Source of the DNA: JBBSQE01 sp038258095
GTDB taxonomy: Bacteria > Actinomycetota > Thermoleophilia > Solirubrobacterales > 70-9
Assembly: GCA_038258095.1 (NCBI GenBank)
Contig: JBBSQE010000058.1
Span: 1 to 15,600 of the forward strand
Length of the DNA stretch: 15,600 nucleotides
Direction of reading: 5' to 3'
A program made the position numbers and the translations under genes. Position 1 is the first letter of the stretch, and the number at the start of each line of letters is the position of its first letter. Shown here piece by piece: positions 14,825-15,600 of this stretch. A model generated the notes under the pieces. That model saw only the letters and a program-made list of their open reading frames with translations. It did no database searches and had not been told where the DNA came from.

Positions 14825-15163
14825 ATGAAGTCCGAGGCCTCAGCGCTCGAATCCTCGCTGCGCCACCAGCTCCGCCCGATCTTCGACCGGGTGGTGATCA
14901 AGGAGCTCGATTCAGACCGGGTCCGGCGGTCGGGGCTCGTCGTCCCCGAGGGAACCCACGAGCCGCCACCCCAGCAGGGGATCGTCCTCGCCGTCGGGCC
15001 GGGGCTCGACTGGTGGGAGCAGGCCGGCGTCTCGATGCCGGTGTCGCCCGGCGATCACGTGGTCTTTCCGGCCGTGGCCGGAGCATGGGTAGAGGTCGAC
15101 GAGGAGCGCCTTCTCGTCTGCCGCGTGACCGACCTGCTCGGGGTTCTTGAGCAGATCTCCTAA
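14825..15163 (+). CDS. Stand-alone GroES-like (chaperonin-10) protein
   Basis: 112 residues. GroES forms a heptameric lid on the GroEL chamber. The GroES beta-barrel is clear: LRPIFDRVVIKEL (16-28), SGLVVPEG (36-43), QQGIVLAVGPG (50-60), VSPGDHVVFP (73-82) and the C-terminal LVCRVTDLLGVLE (97-109). There is an N-terminal extension of about 15 residues before the usual start. The GroEL-binding mobile loop, usually GG-IVL, reads SG-LVV, and a DWWEQAGVSMP insertion occupies the roof region. No groEL gene follows, unlike a standard groESL operon; instead an ohr-like gene converges. It may be a second co-chaperonin or a divergent paralogue. I leave the symbol blank because a canonical groES could be elsewhere in the genome. 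Confidence 0.85.
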   Translation: MKSEASALESSLRHQLRPIFDRVVIKELDSDRVRRSGLVVPEGTHEPPPQQGIVLAVGPGLDWWEQAGVSMPVSPGDHVVFPAVAGAWVEVDEERLLVCRVTDLLGVLEQIS

Positions 15164-15219
15164 CGCCGGCTGACGGTCTGGCGATGCATCACTGCGTGTG
15201 GGGCGGGGGCCGGGTGCAG

Positions 15220-15243
15220 CCGCGAGTGAGACTGTGCTCGCGG
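15220..15243. terminator. Hairpin between the convergent GroES-like and ohr-like genes
   Basis: Perfect 7-bp arms CCGCGAG (15220-15226) and CTCGCGG (15237-15243) with a ten-base loop, in the 103-base gap between two converging genes. It is a good candidate for a bidirectional terminator, although without a T-tract. Confidence 0.5.
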
Positions 15244-15266
15244 AGCGGTTGTGCCCGGTCCCCGTG

Positions 15267-15600
15267 TCACTCGACCGTTGCGCCGTTCGCAGAGAGGGTG
15301 ACCTCGATGTTGCCTCGGGTGGCGTTCGAGTAGGGGCAGACCTTGTGGGCGGCCTTGACGGCGTCGACTGCCTCGGCGGAGTCTGAGATGGATGGCAGTG
15401 TCACCGCAAGCTCAACGCTCAGGTCGAAGCCCTTGTTGTCGTTCGGCGCCAGCGAGACCTTGGAGTCCACCGAAACGTCTTCGGCCTCGAGCTTCATCCT
15501 CCGTGCCACGCGTTGGAGTGCGCTTTCGAAGCACGCCGCGTAGCCCACGGCGAAAAGCTGTTCGGGATTCGTACCGCCTCCCTCGCCACCGAGCTCCTTC
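15267..15600 (-). CDS. ohr: Organic hydroperoxide resistance protein, Ohr/OsmC family (N-terminus beyond right edge)
   Basis: The last 111 or so codons are visible; the gene enters from the right edge. Ohr enzymes reduce organic peroxides with a reactive cysteine pair, using lipoylated partner proteins. The visible part begins KELGGEGGGTNPEQLFAVGY and continues AACFESALQRVARRM, with the peroxidatic Cys of the AACF motif. The second cysteine is in KVCPYSNATRGNIEV, the hallmark that separates Ohr from OsmC and YhfA. The end, NIEVTLSANG, is canonical. A GTG at 15548 is in frame but lies inside the conserved GYAACF region, so it is not the true start. It converges with the GroES-like gene. The linked regulator OhrR, if present, would lie outside the window. 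Confidence 0.92.
   Translation of the reverse strand, partial: KELGGEGGGTNPEQLFAVGYAACFESALQRVARRMKLEAEDVSVDSKVSLAPNDNKGFDLSVELAVTLPSISDSAEAVDAVKAAHKVCPYSNATRGNIEVTLSANGATVE

Overview
The window is GC-rich (roughly two thirds G+C by eye) and reads as an ordinary chromosomal segment of an actinomycete-like bacterium. My best guess is Actinomycetota, class Thermoleophilia (Solirubrobacterales or Gaiellales type). This rests on codon and base composition, the style of the protein sequences and the promoter architecture; no rRNA or other taxonomic marker is present. I see no phage, plasmid, CRISPR, tRNA or rRNA signal and no intact insertion sequence.

Layout, left to right: the 5' part of a ferritin-like gene (minus strand, leaving the left edge); divergently, a CorA magnesium/cobalt channel; a CtaG-type cytochrome oxidase assembly protein; a 55-residue small ORF with a strong ribosome binding site overlapping the ctaG end; trigger factor (tig); converging on it, a solitary molybdopterin oxidoreductase; divergently, a proline-rich two-helix membrane protein of unknown function; clpP; an M23 peptidase overlapping an alpha/beta hydrolase; a 936-residue sensor protein carrying both GGDEF and HD-GYP domains; converging on it, a GNAT acetyltransferase; divergently, clpX; a stand-alone GroES-like protein; and the 3' part of an Ohr/OsmC hydroperoxide reductase (minus strand, leaving the right edge).

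The functional core is protein quality control: trigger factor folds nascent chains, ClpX unfolds substrates and feeds them to ClpP, and a GroES-like protein lies just downstream. The usual compact tig-clpP-clpX order and orientation are kept, but the genes are spread over about 12 kb with unrelated genes between them. The other genes cover metal and iron handling (CorA, ferritin-like), respiration (CtaG), redox and peroxide chemistry (molybdoenzyme, Ohr), cell-wall turnover (M23) and c-di-GMP signalling.

The most striking non-gene signal is at the starts. At most genes a TANNNT -10 hexamer ends only 6 to 9 bases before the start codon and no Shine-Dalgarno sequence is present, so the default mRNA here appears to be leaderless. 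The second is a perfect 13-bp hairpin inside the GGDEF/HD-GYP gene, exactly between its two enzymatic modules, which suggests a fusion scar or internal control element. I did not find a clearly new multi-gene system; the candidates worth testing are listed as findings.
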